Shown piece after piece: positions 52,876-63,900 of a DNA stretch of 64,000 nt. The stretch covers positions 3,720,001 to 3,784,000 of the forward strand of contig NZ_CP043761.1 of the NCBI RefSeq assembly GCF_008386395.1, given 5' to 3'. Position 1 is the first letter of the stretch. Every line of letters starts with the position of its first letter. Below the pieces are notes generated by a model. That model did not search any database and had not been told where the DNA came from. It saw only the letters and a program-made list of their open reading frames with translations. The position numbers and the translations under genes are program-made. This DNA is from Paenibacillus sp. 37. GTDB taxonomy: Bacteria > Bacillota > Bacilli > Paenibacillales > Paenibacillaceae.

Positions 52876-53133
52876 TTAACGTCTTCGGAAGGCTCCGCCA
52901 CGTGCCAGAGCGAAGAAGATGAGCAGGGCAATAACCGAGCCAACAATGGCTGGAATAATATGAAATCCGCCAATCACCGGTCCCCTTGGTCCCAGCAATT
53001 CCGTTCCTAACCAGGAACCGATAAAACCCGCAATAACGTTCCCAAGTACACCGCCCGGTACGTCTCGCCCAATCAAGTTGCCGCTTAACCAACCAATAAG
53101 TCCACCAACAATGAGTACCCAGAGCAGATCCAT
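52876..53133 (-). CDS. GlsB/YeaQ/YmgE-family small stress membrane protein
   Basis: 85 residues with three membrane segments: VLIVGGLIGWLSGNLIG, GVLGNVIAGFIGSWLG and AIVGSVIALLIFFAL, joined by Gly-rich turns. This is the transglycosylase-associated (GlsB) family pattern. It often responds to envelope or general stress. It is monocistronic; GGCGAACAATCC precedes the ATG. Function is known only loosely. Confidence 0.9.
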   Translation of the reverse strand: MDLLWVLIVGGLIGWLSGNLIGRDVPGGVLGNVIAGFIGSWLGTELLGPRGPVIGGFHIIPAIVGSVIALLIFFALARGGAFRRR

Positions 53134-53291
53134 GGATTGTTCGCCTTTCTTCGGGTTTAATACAAGTTATGTTGGGTTCGTTGGAATATACCTCATCTTC
53201 CTGTTGGTGGAGGAATCTAAAGCGTCTGTGCTAATATGGGTTAATATATGATTGAAGCTGGAGAACAAGCTAGATAGGGGTGCTTGTACAT

Positions 53292-53999
53292 TTGAAGAAA
53301 ATCCTAGTCATTGATGATGAAATCGCAATTCGAGATTTAATTGAGCTGGTGCTAAGGCGAGAAAACTATGATGTGCAGACCGCAGAGGACGGCAAAACGG
53401 GCCTGCAGCTGCTCGACTCTTTTCAACCCGATTTAGTGGTACTTGACCTGATGCTGCCAGACTGCTCCGGATATGACTTGTGTAAGGTAATTACCGGAAA
53501 ACGTGCCATTCCTGTGATCATGCTCTCTGCCAAAAACGAGGTAATCGACAAGGTGCTCGGACTAGAGTTAGGGGCGGAAGATTACATGACCAAACCCTTT
53601 GACAATCGTGAATTGCTCGCTCGGATCAAGGTGATTCTGAGAAGAAACGAGAGCAAGGAAGAATCCAGCGAAGAAACAGAAGTGAAATCTACACGCATCA
53701 TTCATGAAGAGCTGACATTTGATCTGGAAAGCCGCAGGGTACTTAAAAACGGTGTACCCGTGTCTTTAACGGCCAAAGAGTTCAAAATACTGGAAACGTT
53801 ACTCAAAAGGCCAGACAAAATTTATACCCGGGATGAGCTGCTGCAGATTGGATGGGGATATGACTTTATGGGAGACAGTCGCAGTGTGGATATGACCATC
53901 ATGCGACTACGGAAGAAGCTCGAGGATAACGCGGACGAACCGAAGTACGTCAAAACGATCTATGGATTTGGCTATCAACTTGGAGGTGGCGAGGCCTGA
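53292..53999 (+). CDS. OmpR-family response regulator
   Basis: I prefer TTG 53292, with TAGGGGTG about ten bases upstream; GTG 53280 in frame overlaps that site. About 235 residues. Receiver domain: KKILVIDDEIAIRDLIELVL with acidic pocket, phospho-acceptor Asp in VVLDLMLPDCSGYDL and Lys in MTKPFDNRELLARI. Winged-helix output: LTAKEFKILETLLKRPDKIY and DMTIMRLRKKLEDN. It is the DNA-binding half of a two-component system with the next gene. Target genes unknown; the downstream lipoprotein is a candidate. Confidence 0.94.
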   Translation: MKKILVIDDEIAIRDLIELVLRRENYDVQTAEDGKTGLQLLDSFQPDLVVLDLMLPDCSGYDLCKVITGKRAIPVIMLSAKNEVIDKVLGLELGAEDYMTKPFDNRELLARIKVILRRNESKEESSEETEVKSTRIIHEELTFDLESRRVLKNGVPVSLTAKEFKILETLLKRPDKIYTRDELLQIGWGYDFMGDSRSVDMTIMRLRKKLEDNADEPKYVKTIYGFGYQLGGGEA

Positions 54000-55423
54000 A
54001 GTATGCAACCCGGTTACTGCTGAATTATTTATTTTTCTCCGTGCTGTCTTTTGGCATCATCATTTTTGCGGTAAATAAAGCTATCGATTACTATAGCTTC
54101 GTTACCATTGAGAAACAGATGATGGAGAAGGCAGATCTGTCGGAGTTGTCCTTCCGTGAGGTGTTGGCACAGCATAGGTCCTCGTCAGGAGAGCCCCAGA
54201 CGAAGGAAATTGTCAGACTTGCTCTGGAGAAGCTGAAAGCTTCAGGCAAGGAAGTACGTATCTATGACAGCTCCAAGCAGTTGCTGGGCCTAGCTGTGGA
54301 TGGCATCATCATTAATGATGGCAAACCGCTTATTTTTGACAAAAATATTGAGAAAGCACTAAGGGGCAGTTATGCCTACACCGTCACGGAAGATCATCTG
54401 CTTTATTTTGCGACGCCCATTCAGGATCAATTCTACGAAAACGCTTATGTGTATGAATTCGTGGATGACATTTCCTACTTTTATGCGATCATGGATCAAA
54501 TTCGTTATATCCTGTTTGTCGGTGCAGGCGGATTTATTGTGCTGATTACGTTATCCAGCCTGTGGATTGCGCGCAACACAACCAAGCCGATTAAGATACT
54601 GCTTGGCGCTGCGCAAAGTTTCTCCAGACAGGAGTTTCGGAGAGTTCATCTAAAACGGAAGGATGAGCTGGGCATGCTGGCAGATGGGCTGGATTCCATG
54701 GGGCGGCAGCTTCATGATTACATTCAGTACCAGAAACAATTTGTCTCCAACGTATCTCACGAGTTAAAAACACCCTTGGCAGCCATTCGTGGTTTCTCTC
54801 AATACTTGGTTGAAGGGGAGACCGAGAACAAGGAGCTGCAAAAAATCTATGCTCATCTGTTGCAGGAATCGGATCGGCTCACCCGCTTGATTAATGAACT
54901 GTTGTTGCTATCCCGATTCGATAAGGCTGGTTCTAACGATTTGGAAGTCGAGAAGACCGAAATGAACGAACTAATTCAGCAAGTTGTAATGAATATGGGA
55001 GCGAAGGCTAAGGATAAAGGGATCGAGATCAGAGTTAGTCAGGCGGAGGAAGAACCGGATGATGAGGGTACGACAAGAGTGCACGCCAACGTGAATCCAA
55101 TGCTGATGTCCCATGCGATCGCCAACCTTGTAGACAATGCCATCAAATATTCAGGCAGTCCATCGCTGATCGAATTGAAGTTGGAACATACGCCAAGTGA
55201 GGTAGTTATACGGATACGTGATCAAGGCATAGGCATCGCGGGCGACGAGCTGGAGCGAGTGCAGGAACGCTTTTACCGGGCGAAAAATGCAAGTACAGCA
55301 AACGGTTCAGGTCTTGGACTTTCCATTTGCAAAGAGATTGTAGAGCGGTTTAATGGATATATCGACATCGAAAGTCAAGTGGGAAAAGGGACAACCGTTA
55401 CAATTGTTTTGCCTCGTGCGTAG
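53996..55423 (+). CDS. Sensor histidine kinase, CTG-start candidate
   Basis: The kinase frame is open upstream of the first GTG (54041). A CTG at 53996 is preceded by GGAGGTGG at six bases and overlaps the regulator stop (CTGA); it gives KYATRLLLNYLFFSV, the normal start of the first membrane segment. I use it (475 residues). Two membrane segments (about 5-30 and 170-195) flank an extracellular sensor. HAMP, then HisKA with FVSNVSHELKTPLAAIRGFS, then HATPase with NLVDNAIKYSG, IRDQGIGIAGDEL and GSGLGLSICKEIVE. Signal unknown. Confidence 0.92.
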   Translation: MKYATRLLLNYLFFSVLSFGIIIFAVNKAIDYYSFVTIEKQMMEKADLSELSFREVLAQHRSSSGEPQTKEIVRLALEKLKASGKEVRIYDSSKQLLGLAVDGIIINDGKPLIFDKNIEKALRGSYAYTVTEDHLLYFATPIQDQFYENAYVYEFVDDISYFYAIMDQIRYILFVGAGGFIVLITLSSLWIARNTTKPIKILLGAAQSFSRQEFRRVHLKRKDELGMLADGLDSMGRQLHDYIQYQKQFVSNVSHELKTPLAAIRGFSQYLVEGETENKELQKIYAHLLQESDRLTRLINELLLLSRFDKAGSNDLEVEKTEMNELIQQVVMNMGAKAKDKGIEIRVSQAEEEPDDEGTTRVHANVNPMLMSHAIANLVDNAIKYSGSPSLIELKLEHTPSEVVIRIRDQGIGIAGDELERVQERFYRAKNASTANGSGLGLSICKEIVERFNGYIDIESQVGKGTTVTIVLPRA

Positions 55424-55548
55424 ACCTGCATCTAAACCCAAGCCTAAATAGGTAACGTTACAAGATTGGTACATTTCTGTTATGAGACTAACAAATGTTT
55501 TATTTATAATCACTTCATAAGAACAAATCACACATTTATGGAGGGATC

Positions 55549-56253
55549 ATGATGAAATTGATAAACAAAGCTGCAGGTTTTATCGTACTAGGTGCTTTAC
55601 TAACGGTGGCATTAACGGGCTGTCAATCCAGTGAAGCTACATCGCCAGCAACCGGACAGAACACTGCAAATGAACAGAACACAGGCGAAGGTGCAACAAA
55701 TGCTACTGCGCCTGCTTCCGGAAGTTCTGAAGAAAAGGGTACTGAAGCTATTAAAGAAGGTTCGATGGAGAAGGAAGGCAATGTGGTGCTGAAGGAACTT
55801 GCTTTTGTCTATAATGAGCACACCATTGCGATTTCGGATACAGCGAATGAAGATCAGATGGAACAGATGCTGGGCAAACCGGATAACCTGAAATCTCATA
55901 CGTACAGTGCCGACGATGGAACAAATATGGATAACTTAATCGGTTTTACGGAAAAAGTGTACACGTATCCTGGTCTGGAGATTAAAACAATCAGTATACC
56001 GAAGGGGAAACAAGACTCCATCTTTCATATCGAAATCACAGATCCTAAGTACGCGACAGTGCGAAACATTAAAGCAGGAGATAGCCTGGATACACTCAAA
56101 AACGCATACCCTGAGGGGAAACTGCTTGGTGATGGAGCCCCTGATGAGGAGGATGATTTCCGTTACGAGCCATCCAATTATGTGGATGTGATGTCGTTTC
56201 ATATCAAGGATGCCAAGGTAGAGAGCATTCAGATCTTCAGCCTTCTGGACTAA
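55549..56253 (+). CDS. Lipoprotein with Ser/Thr-rich linker, associated with two-component system
   Basis: 234 residues. Lipoprotein signal ending in LTGC (Cys near residue 25). A Thr/Ala/Asn-rich linker follows to about residue 65. The folded part (about 80-234) contains AISDTANEDQMEQMLGKPDN and a KNAYPEGKLLGDGAPDEED segment. GGAGGGATC precedes the start. It follows the kinase after 125 bp and has its own terminator. No family recognised; a role as the sensor's partner or target is inferred from position. Confidence 0.75.
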   Translation: MMKLINKAAGFIVLGALLTVALTGCQSSEATSPATGQNTANEQNTGEGATNATAPASGSSEEKGTEAIKEGSMEKEGNVVLKELAFVYNEHTIAISDTANEDQMEQMLGKPDNLKSHTYSADDGTNMDNLIGFTEKVYTYPGLEIKTISIPKGKQDSIFHIEITDPKYATVRNIKAGDSLDTLKNAYPEGKLLGDGAPDEEDDFRYEPSNYVDVMSFHIKDAKVESIQIFSLLD

Positions 56254-56311
56254 TATTTAGTGATCGATGTTGGCAAGCCATTCATTCGATCCACCTTTAA
56301 CACCTGTATAA

Positions 56312-56375
56312 AATGAAAGTTAACCCTCTTACATCCTGAAAAGGAGTATTGAGGGTTAGCTTCATTTTAGGACTT
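56312..56375 (+). terminator. Intrinsic terminator
   Basis: ATGAAAGTTAACCCTC pairs with GAGGGTTAGCTTCAT (one extra base), followed by TTTTA. Confidence 0.8.
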
Positions 56376-56473
56376 TTAAATGAAGCGCTGCTTGGGCAAA
56401 TGCAACCCATGATAAGCGAGTTTGCAAACTGAAACTTTGTTACGTTTCGTCCCCGATGAGCGGTTAAATCCGG

Positions 56474-56602
56474 CTATAGCTTCTGCGTCCAATCATGTCT
56501 GGCTACAAGCTTCCCGTCCGTTTTCTGCACAAGATCAACCTCGAACAAACGGCCCTCGATTGACCTCTCTCTGAACCTGTAGGGAATTCTTAGAGTTCTC
56601 AT
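56474..56602 (-). pseudogene. Fragment of a GDPD-like phosphodiesterase N terminus
   Basis: A 42-residue frame reads GRLFEVDLVQKTDGKLVARH and DW before a stop. This matches the conserved opening of glycerophosphodiester phosphodiesterases (E-x-D strand followed by a T-x-D-G-x-x-V-x-x-H-D motif). Nothing of the rest of the barrel is present downstream. It is probably a relic. Confidence 0.45.
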
Positions 56603-56638
56603 AAGATAGATACTAGCATTTTCAACCTCTTTTTATTG

Positions 56639-56725
56639 TTCGAAAATTTTCGAATTATGTATTGCAGCTATGTGGGAAGTGTGATATATTTCTTTTCAGG
56701 CCAAACAGTTCGAAAATATTCGAAC
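56639..56725 (+). promoter_or_regulatory. Promoter flanked by two TTCGAAAAT-type palindromes
   Basis: Palindromes TTCGAAAATTTTCGAA (56639-56654) and GTTCGAAAATATTCGAAC (56708-56725) flank a promoter with TTGCAG (56662-56667), 17-bp spacer and TATATT (56685-56690). One lies near -50 and the other near +15, an arrangement for looping or cooperative repression. The regulator is not evident nearby. Confidence 0.7.
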
Positions 56726-56773
56726 TGAAACTACACTGCATAAGACAGTATAGACAATATAGGAGGTAATAAC

Positions 56774-57202
56774 ATGTCCAATACAGCAACCGCTGGCAAT
56801 ACTAACAATTCACTGAACACCGATGCAAACATCACGATGTTAAATAACTATTTTCGCTTGTTTGATGCATCTCGCACTGACGACCGGGCTATGAAGGATT
56901 TGTTATCCCTGTTCACGCAGAATCCTGAAATTGTTTCAAACGGTAGCAGTCGTACAGGATTCGAGGTGGTTATTAAGACTTTTTATGAATACAATAAAGA
57001 CATTAAACATATGTGGGATGCATGGGTTCTTCAGCCCGACGGCAGTTATCGAACTAACTGGGCAGTATGCGGGCAAGCAGTAGATGGCACGGTGTATGCG
57101 AAGGCGGGTATAGATATTATGCGTGTGAACGAGTCAGGGCAGATTGTGTATCTGAAGAACGTGCAGACGACTGAAGATGCTTACAATGAATATAACTCGT
57201 AA
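56774..57202 (+). CDS. NTF2-like / SnoaL-like domain protein
   Basis: 142 residues. The cone-shaped NTF2-like fold is suggested by the helix-strand pattern: MLNNYFRLFDASRTDDRAM, FTQNPEIVSNGSSRTGFEVV and the Trp-rich strand HMWDAWVLQPDGSYRTNWAV. No signal peptide. GGAGG precedes the ATG. Such proteins bind or convert small hydrophobic compounds or serve as polyketide cyclase-like enzymes; no prediction here. The twin operators make it a regulated single gene. Confidence 0.75.
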   Translation: MSNTATAGNTNNSLNTDANITMLNNYFRLFDASRTDDRAMKDLLSLFTQNPEIVSNGSSRTGFEVVIKTFYEYNKDIKHMWDAWVLQPDGSYRTNWAVCGQAVDGTVYAKAGIDIMRVNESGQIVYLKNVQTTEDAYNEYNS

Positions 57203-57364
57203 GATGAATATAGGTGGTTGTTACTTCATAGGTCTCTGGTAAGCAACCATTGCTGATTTGCTACATAGTAACCCATTTTTTTGATCAGTAGGCATAATTT
57301 TTTCGACTTATATTTAAGATTCACAGCATCTGAGGCCTTCAATCGAACTATCCTAAAACCAAAG

Positions 57365-57409
57365 AAACCGATGGGACTTTACATAAGTAAAATGCCCATC
57401 GGTTTTTAT
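57365..57409. terminator. Strong terminator
   Basis: AAACCGATGGG pairs exactly with CCCATCGGTTT across a 19-base loop, followed by TT ATTTT. It lies between converging units. Confidence 0.85.
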
Positions 57410-57501
57410 TTTATCTCAACAATAAGATACCTTCTTATTCTGGTGAAAATATGTCATATGGGATAATTTTGCTATGTGCGTAGCGTAGAGTGAGCTTCAT
57501 G

Positions 57502-58071
57502 CTAGTCTAACATGATTTTCTCGTTAACCATTTGATAGTAATACTCATCCATCTGTTCCGCCGTAACATCTTCTTCAAGATGATATATCCACCACGTCAC
57601 AAGTAAACTAATGACCCCTGAATGATATTCGGCTAAGAGTTCTATGGGAGGTGAAAATGGTTTTCCTCTTCTTTTTAGTTCCAGAAAATCTCTTCTGGAT
57701 ATATCTCCGATATAGTTTTTGAAAAAGTCAGTAAATCCCTTGTCATTCTTCTGGTTTTGAACAATTGGCTCCAGTAAATTCTCCAACATGAATCTAGATA
57801 GGCTTTGCAAGGGCTGCCGAAGCCGATCTTCTATACTCATTTGTAAATAATCCTGAAGAACCCACGTGAGGGTAGCGGATAACAGCGCAAATTTATCCTC
57901 AAAATGTTTGTAAAACGTTGTACGGTGAACCATCGCTTTGTCACATATCTCATTAATCGTGATATTGCTGAATAGTTTGCCTTGCTCAGATAACAGATCT
58001 CTAAAGGCCGTAATTAACAATTTATGAGTCCGGGCAACTCTTAAATCAAGCTTTTTTTCATTGATTTTCAT
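57502..58071 (-). CDS. TetR-family regulator
   Basis: 189 residues. Helix-turn-helix: LITAFRDLLSEQGKLFSNIT then INEICDKAMVHRTTFYKHFE. The C-terminal ligand domain is of the TetR_C_7-like sort (helical, about 80-189). Divergent from the flavoprotein at 58226, with a 150-bp AT-rich intergenic region that contains no perfect palindrome but several TATA-like boxes. Its target is presumably the flavoprotein. Confidence 0.9.
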   Translation of the reverse strand: MKINEKKLDLRVARTHKLLITAFRDLLSEQGKLFSNITINEICDKAMVHRTTFYKHFEDKFALLSATLTWVLQDYLQMSIEDRLRQPLQSLSRFMLENLLEPIVQNQKNDKGFTDFFKNYIGDISRRDFLELKRRGKPFSPPIELLAEYHSGVISLLVTWWIYHLEEDVTAEQMDEYYYQMVNEKIMLD

Positions 58072-58225
58072 CTACACCACTTCCATATCGTAGTTTAACT
58101 ATATACCATCCCTATATTGATTCTTACTATAAAAGAAATTTTGATTATATTGGTATTATAAGTAATATTTTGATTTTTCAACAAGTGTAGATTAAAATCT
58201 AATTTCTAGAAAGGATGAATCTTCG

Positions 58226-59746
58226 GTGTCCGACATGAAAAAAGCTGTGGTGATCGGAGCAGGGATTGCTGGATTAATTACTGCAAGAATGTTAGCTGAT
58301 TATTATGAGGAAGTATGTGTGATTGAAAGGGATGAATTCCCTTCGGAGCCAAATAACCGACAGGGTGTGCCTCAATCTTTTCATCCACACCGCGTACAAC
58401 CACGCGGCGCGCTGATTATGGAACATTACTTCCCAGGATACAATGACGAATTGATAGCATTGGGAGCGATCTCTTCACACGATGAGAAGCTTATAGTTAC
58501 TAATCGATACGGTACATTAGTTAACAAGGAGGATCCTTCTTCATTTAAAATTGCATCGTGCAGCAGAGCTTTGCTGGAATGGGTGCTGCGCAAACGAATC
58601 CAAAATATCCCTCATATAAGCTTCTTAACAAGTATGGAAGTTACTGGACTCATCGTATCTGAAGACCAGCATGCTGTTACAGGCATTTATATCAAAGAAA
58701 GAAGCGGTGAAAAAAGGAAAGACCAACTTCCAGCGGATATGGTTATTGATGCTTCAGGACGTTCTTCCAAATTGATTAGGTGGCTTGATAAATTAGGGTT
58801 GAATGTGCCAGAACCAGAAGTGCTAAAGGTATCTCTTGGTTATAGCACCCGTTATTACAACATTAAATCCTCCATTCCGAACGAATGGGTGATGTCTGAT
58901 TCAGATCCTGAGCAAGGTATTCGTGCAGGCATATTTACGCGCATTGAGGATGATATCGCTGGACTCATTCTTTTCAATGCTGGAGGAGATGAGTATCCGT
59001 CCACTCAGCCCGAAGAGTTTCAAGATCAAATCAAGCATCTATTTGCTTCAGATAAAATTGTGAAGTTAATGGAGCAGTTGGAGCCATTGCAAGGGCCTAG
59101 GGGGTACCGTATTTCCGAGTCTGTTCGTCAGCATTTTGAACTCATGGAAGATTGGCCCTCTGGTTTACTCGTCCTTGGTGATGCATTTTGTAGCTTTGAT
59201 CCTATTCACGGACAAGGTATCACCGTTGCTGCGGTCGAAGCTGAGACTATAGGAAAGTCTTTGGAAGCAAAGCGCTTGCATCCCGATCCGCAGTTTGAAC
59301 GGAACATATTGCTTCGTATGCAGCAGGCCATCGATCCGGCTTGGTGGCTTAGTTCCGTGGCTGACCTGCGTTGGAGAGGGGTAGAACATGGTGGGCCTTA
59401 TGAACTGAAAGGAGTGGATTTTGCTCAGAAATATATCAACTTATTTACGAAGCAAGCGATGAAAAAAGCAGATCAGGAAAAAGATAACCATCTCTTTTTT
59501 ATGCAATTCCTAATGAATGCTTTGATCCTTCCTCCAAGTGAATATTTCAAAGCGGATGTCCTGGACATGATTCTAAACGACAATGGTTCAGAAGAAGAAA
59601 TTGAATTAAGAGCAGCGCTTCGTGTCCAGGATTCGGATTTGTTCCAGCAAAAATTAGATGAGATCATTCCATTATTCCAACCCGAATATGATGAAGAGAT
59701 TAAGAAACTGCTGGAAACACTTGAGCCTGCCTCTTTTAATGGATAA
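58226..59746 (+). CDS. FAD-dependent oxidoreductase (monooxygenase-like)
   Basis: 506 residues from GTG 58226 (AAAGG ten bases upstream). FAD motif VVIGAGIAGLITARMLADYY, then the IASCSRALLEWVLRKRI helix with the arginine seen in geranylgeranyl-reductase/halogenase-like flavoproteins. DASGRSSKLIRWL and LLVLGDAFCSFDPIHGQGIT complete the FAD-binding set. No signal peptide. Reaction unknown; a TetR gene is divergent. The C-terminal 130 residues are helical and not typical of simple hydroxylases. Confidence 0.88.
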   Translation: MSDMKKAVVIGAGIAGLITARMLADYYEEVCVIERDEFPSEPNNRQGVPQSFHPHRVQPRGALIMEHYFPGYNDELIALGAISSHDEKLIVTNRYGTLVNKEDPSSFKIASCSRALLEWVLRKRIQNIPHISFLTSMEVTGLIVSEDQHAVTGIYIKERSGEKRKDQLPADMVIDASGRSSKLIRWLDKLGLNVPEPEVLKVSLGYSTRYYNIKSSIPNEWVMSDSDPEQGIRAGIFTRIEDDIAGLILFNAGGDEYPSTQPEEFQDQIKHLFASDKIVKLMEQLEPLQGPRGYRISESVRQHFELMEDWPSGLLVLGDAFCSFDPIHGQGITVAAVEAETIGKSLEAKRLHPDPQFERNILLRMQQAIDPAWWLSSVADLRWRGVEHGGPYELKGVDFAQKYINLFTKQAMKKADQEKDNHLFFMQFLMNALILPPSEYFKADVLDMILNDNGSEEEIELRAALRVQDSDLFQQKLDEIIPLFQPEYDEEIKKLLETLEPASFNG

Positions 59747-59758
59747 CTTATCATGATG

Positions 59759-59786
59759 AAGTCGTCATTTTGACGGCTTTTTTATT
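59759..59786 (+). terminator. Intrinsic terminator of flavoprotein gene
   Basis: AAGTCGTCA/TGACGGCTT around TTT, followed by TTTTT ATTTT. Resembles the hairpin core of the dispersed intergenic repeat but lacks its ends. Confidence 0.85.
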
Positions 59787-59982
59787 TTGTGTCTATTATG
59801 ATGGCGTGTTAGAAGTACAGTTACCTTTGAGCTAACATGCAACAATCCTTTAAAAAAATGAAACACTACGTTACTTTTATGTTACAAATGTGAATCTCTG
59901 ATACCTTGTACTAAATACGAAATAACATGTATTTTATGCATTAATCTATGTAACATAAGTTGTGAAAACAAATACATGATAA

Positions 59983-61476
<1,494 letters not shown>

Positions 61477-61538
61477 CAGGTGCTAATGTTGGAACATTGT
61501 TGAATACAGATCAGCTTAAAGGCCTACAGAATAAAACT

Positions 61539-61570
61539 AAGAAAGGGCCGCCAGTCAGCGGCTCTTTCTT
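61539..61570. terminator. Terminator
   Basis: AAGAAAGGGCCGC pairs with GCGGCTCTTTCTT (one mismatch) around CAGTCA, after the GH1 gene. Confidence 0.8.
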
Positions 61571-61609
61571 AGTCTAATAATTGATATTTGAACGATTAGG
61601 GAGTAGAAG

Positions 61610-62788
61610 ATGAGAAGAAAAATGTTTTTAATTATTGCTTTATTTGTTGCTACATTGAATTTGCGCCCGGCTATTAATTCCATATCTCCGCTGCTAGATA
61701 CGATTCGGGAGGATCTGGGGATGAGCGCTGCACTAGCCAGTTTGCTAACTTCAATACCTGTACTATGTATGGGCGTATTTTCACCTTTTGCCGTCAAAGC
61801 AAGTGGGAGATGGGGAATAGAACGAATCATAGGATATTCCCTGATCGTGGTCGGAATCGGAATAGCTACTCGGCTATTTACACAGTCTACGTCCGTTTTA
61901 CTTTTATCAGCATTGATCGTAGGTATCGGGATCGCTTCGATCGGCCCGTTAACTTCAGGTTTTATTAAAAAGTATTTTCCCGATCATGTTCCATCTATGA
62001 TTGCACTCTATAGTATTGCAATCACTTTAGGGGCTGCGGTCAGTTCAATGGTATCGATTCCCTTAAAGACATACTTCAACTCTTGGCAGATAGCAGTAGG
62101 AGGGTGGGCAGTCATTGCCTTTGTAGCAGCGATCATTTGGTGGATCATGGTGAAGCCTCGATCTGAATCTGCTAATGCTAATGTGAGTGAAATAAAAGAA
62201 CGTCCGATAATTAAACTTCCTTGGGGAAATAGAAGCGCATGGACGCTTACGCTTTCATTTGGATTAATGGCTATGTTGTTTTATTCTTTTACAGCGTGGC
62301 TCCCGTTAATGATTCAGGAAATGGGGTATAGCAAATCCTATGCAACGCTTTGTCTGACCATATTTGTTGTCATCCAAATCCCGATTAGCTTTGTCCTTCC
62401 AGTATTATTGAAGAACTTTCCTTCAAGAAGAGTATGGATGGTTGGTGAATCTCTGTTCATGATTGTTGGGTTGATTTTATTGATGATGAATTTCATACCG
62501 ATGGTTTCCGTTGTACTCTTTGGAGTTGGAGCAGGGGGCTTGTTCACCTTAAACCTGATGTTACCGATTGATTCTACAACCAATGTGAACGATGCAACTT
62601 CCTGGTCAGCGATGCAGCAATCTGCCGGGTATGTTATTGGAGCGCTGGGTCCAATATTGCTAGGCTGGATTCATGATGCTTCCAATAGTTTCACACCTGC
62701 TATGATTGGAATGATTGTGATCATCATTCTAATGATTATGACGCAAATTGCAGCAACACGAAGGAAAAAAGTAATGGAAAGCGTCTAA
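61610..62788 (+). CDS. MFS transporter, CynX/NimT family (second)
   Basis: 392 residues with twelve membrane segments. TLNLRPAINSISPLLDTIRE at the start and GRWGIERIIGYSLI loop match the relative at 41615. Inserted between the GH1 gene and the RpiR regulator but separated from GH1 by a terminator, so probably its own unit. Substrate unknown. Confidence 0.88.
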   Translation: MRRKMFLIIALFVATLNLRPAINSISPLLDTIREDLGMSAALASLLTSIPVLCMGVFSPFAVKASGRWGIERIIGYSLIVVGIGIATRLFTQSTSVLLLSALIVGIGIASIGPLTSGFIKKYFPDHVPSMIALYSIAITLGAAVSSMVSIPLKTYFNSWQIAVGGWAVIAFVAAIIWWIMVKPRSESANANVSEIKERPIIKLPWGNRSAWTLTLSFGLMAMLFYSFTAWLPLMIQEMGYSKSYATLCLTIFVVIQIPISFVLPVLLKNFPSRRVWMVGESLFMIVGLILLMMNFIPMVSVVLFGVGAGGLFTLNLMLPIDSTTNVNDATSWSAMQQSAGYVIGALGPILLGWIHDASNSFTPAMIGMIVIIILMIMTQIAATRRKKVMESV

Positions 62789-62821
62789 CGTACTCATCCC
62801 ATCGAGAGCCATAGTGACTTA

Positions 62822-62846
62822 AAAGAGAGCCCAAAAGGCTCTCTTT
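62822..62846. terminator. Bidirectional terminator
   Basis: AAAGAGAGCC/GGCTCTCTTT around CAAAA, between converging MFS and RpiR genes. Confidence 0.9.
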
Positions 62847-62880
62847 CTGGTCTTTATTTATAGAGAGATCGAGTTCTTTC

Positions 62881-63633
62881 TCATAGCTCCAATTCTGTAT
62901 TTACCATTTCTTTGAAAACCTCTCGTCCCAGCCATTCCAACAGGAAAGTAACAGGAACCTGAGTGGTGATGTTCGTGGATTCGTAATACTCTTCTTTTAC
63001 ATAATAAGGGATACTTACATCTGATATTTTAGCCATGGTGGATTGGCGATCGTTCGTTATCGCCACAATTTTATTTTTCTCCTGCTTGATCCGTTGGAGA
63101 TAAGGTAGCACAAACGGGTTTTCACCTCGCGTAGATAATGCAATCGTAACACTGTCTTTTTGAATTCTGGTATGGATGGGGTAATGAGGATCTTTTATGT
63201 ACACGGAACAGATCCCTAGATTTGAGAAAAATCGGGCTCCATACTCTCCTATTATTCCGGAGCTCCCGATACCAATAAAAATAACGCTACTGGCATTAGC
63301 AATTAACTTTGCTGCCGTCCGAATTTTCTCCTCCAATTCAGGAGCTTGAGAACGTTCAAAAAACCCATACACTGCATGATGTGGACTTTTCAACTCCTGC
63401 TTCGTTAGTTTATCTTGTTGGGAAACGAGCATCTTAAGTTTTACTTTAAATTCGGAAAATCCCTCACATTGATTCTTTCTGCAAAATCGCAGAATGCTGG
63501 CTGTAGATACATGAGTTTCATCGGCCAGTTCTCTGATACGCATGTACGCCACTTTTTCCATGTTCTGAGAAATATAGTTATATAAAGATAGTTCCAATTC
63601 GTTATAGGATGAGATTTGCTCACTGGTGAACAT
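62881..63633 (-). CDS. MurR/RpiR-family transcriptional regulator
   Basis: 250 residues. N-terminal helix-turn-helix: YMRIRELADETHVSTASILR then FCRKNQCEGFSEFKVKLKML. The SIS domain (about 105-240) has ASSVIFIGIGSSGIIGEYGA and SVTIALSTRGENPFVLPYLQ, which binds a sugar phosphate. It is divergent from the PTS gene and presumably controls it and the GH1 gene, sensing a phosphorylated beta-glucoside. Confidence 0.92.
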   Translation of the reverse strand: MFTSEQISSYNELELSLYNYISQNMEKVAYMRIRELADETHVSTASILRFCRKNQCEGFSEFKVKLKMLVSQQDKLTKQELKSPHHAVYGFFERSQAPELEEKIRTAAKLIANASSVIFIGIGSSGIIGEYGARFFSNLGICSVYIKDPHYPIHTRIQKDSVTIALSTRGENPFVLPYLQRIKQEKNKIVAITNDRQSTMAKISDVSIPYYVKEEYYESTNITTQVPVTFLLEWLGREVFKEMVNTELEL

Positions 63634-63716
63634 GGATATGCACTCCCTTAGACCATAATAAAAATAATAGGTAACCTGCTTAGGCAGTATACATTACCTT
63701 TGTTTAAAAAACAACG

Positions 63717-63734
63717 TGTTACATTTTTGTAACA
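63717..63734. promoter_or_regulatory. TGTTACA/TGTAACA palindrome between rpiR and PTS gene
   Basis: TGTTACA-TTTT-TGTAACA is a perfect 7-bp palindrome with a 4-bp centre, in the divergent region. A matching half-site TGTTACA is at 59880 upstream of the GH1 gene. It is a good candidate operator for the RpiR regulator. The rest of 63634-63900 shows no gene. Confidence 0.6.
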
Positions 63735-63900
63735 AAAATCATCTCGTGTCAAAGGAAACTAAACACTTAAATCATATATATTTTCTTTTCTGTTCTGAGT
63801 AACATGACGTTATAACATATGTTTCGCACTTCCATTATAACTGGCTAGACGCGTCCATGGTCAGAGAATACCTTATTATACGTCGAAGGAGCCTTACAAC

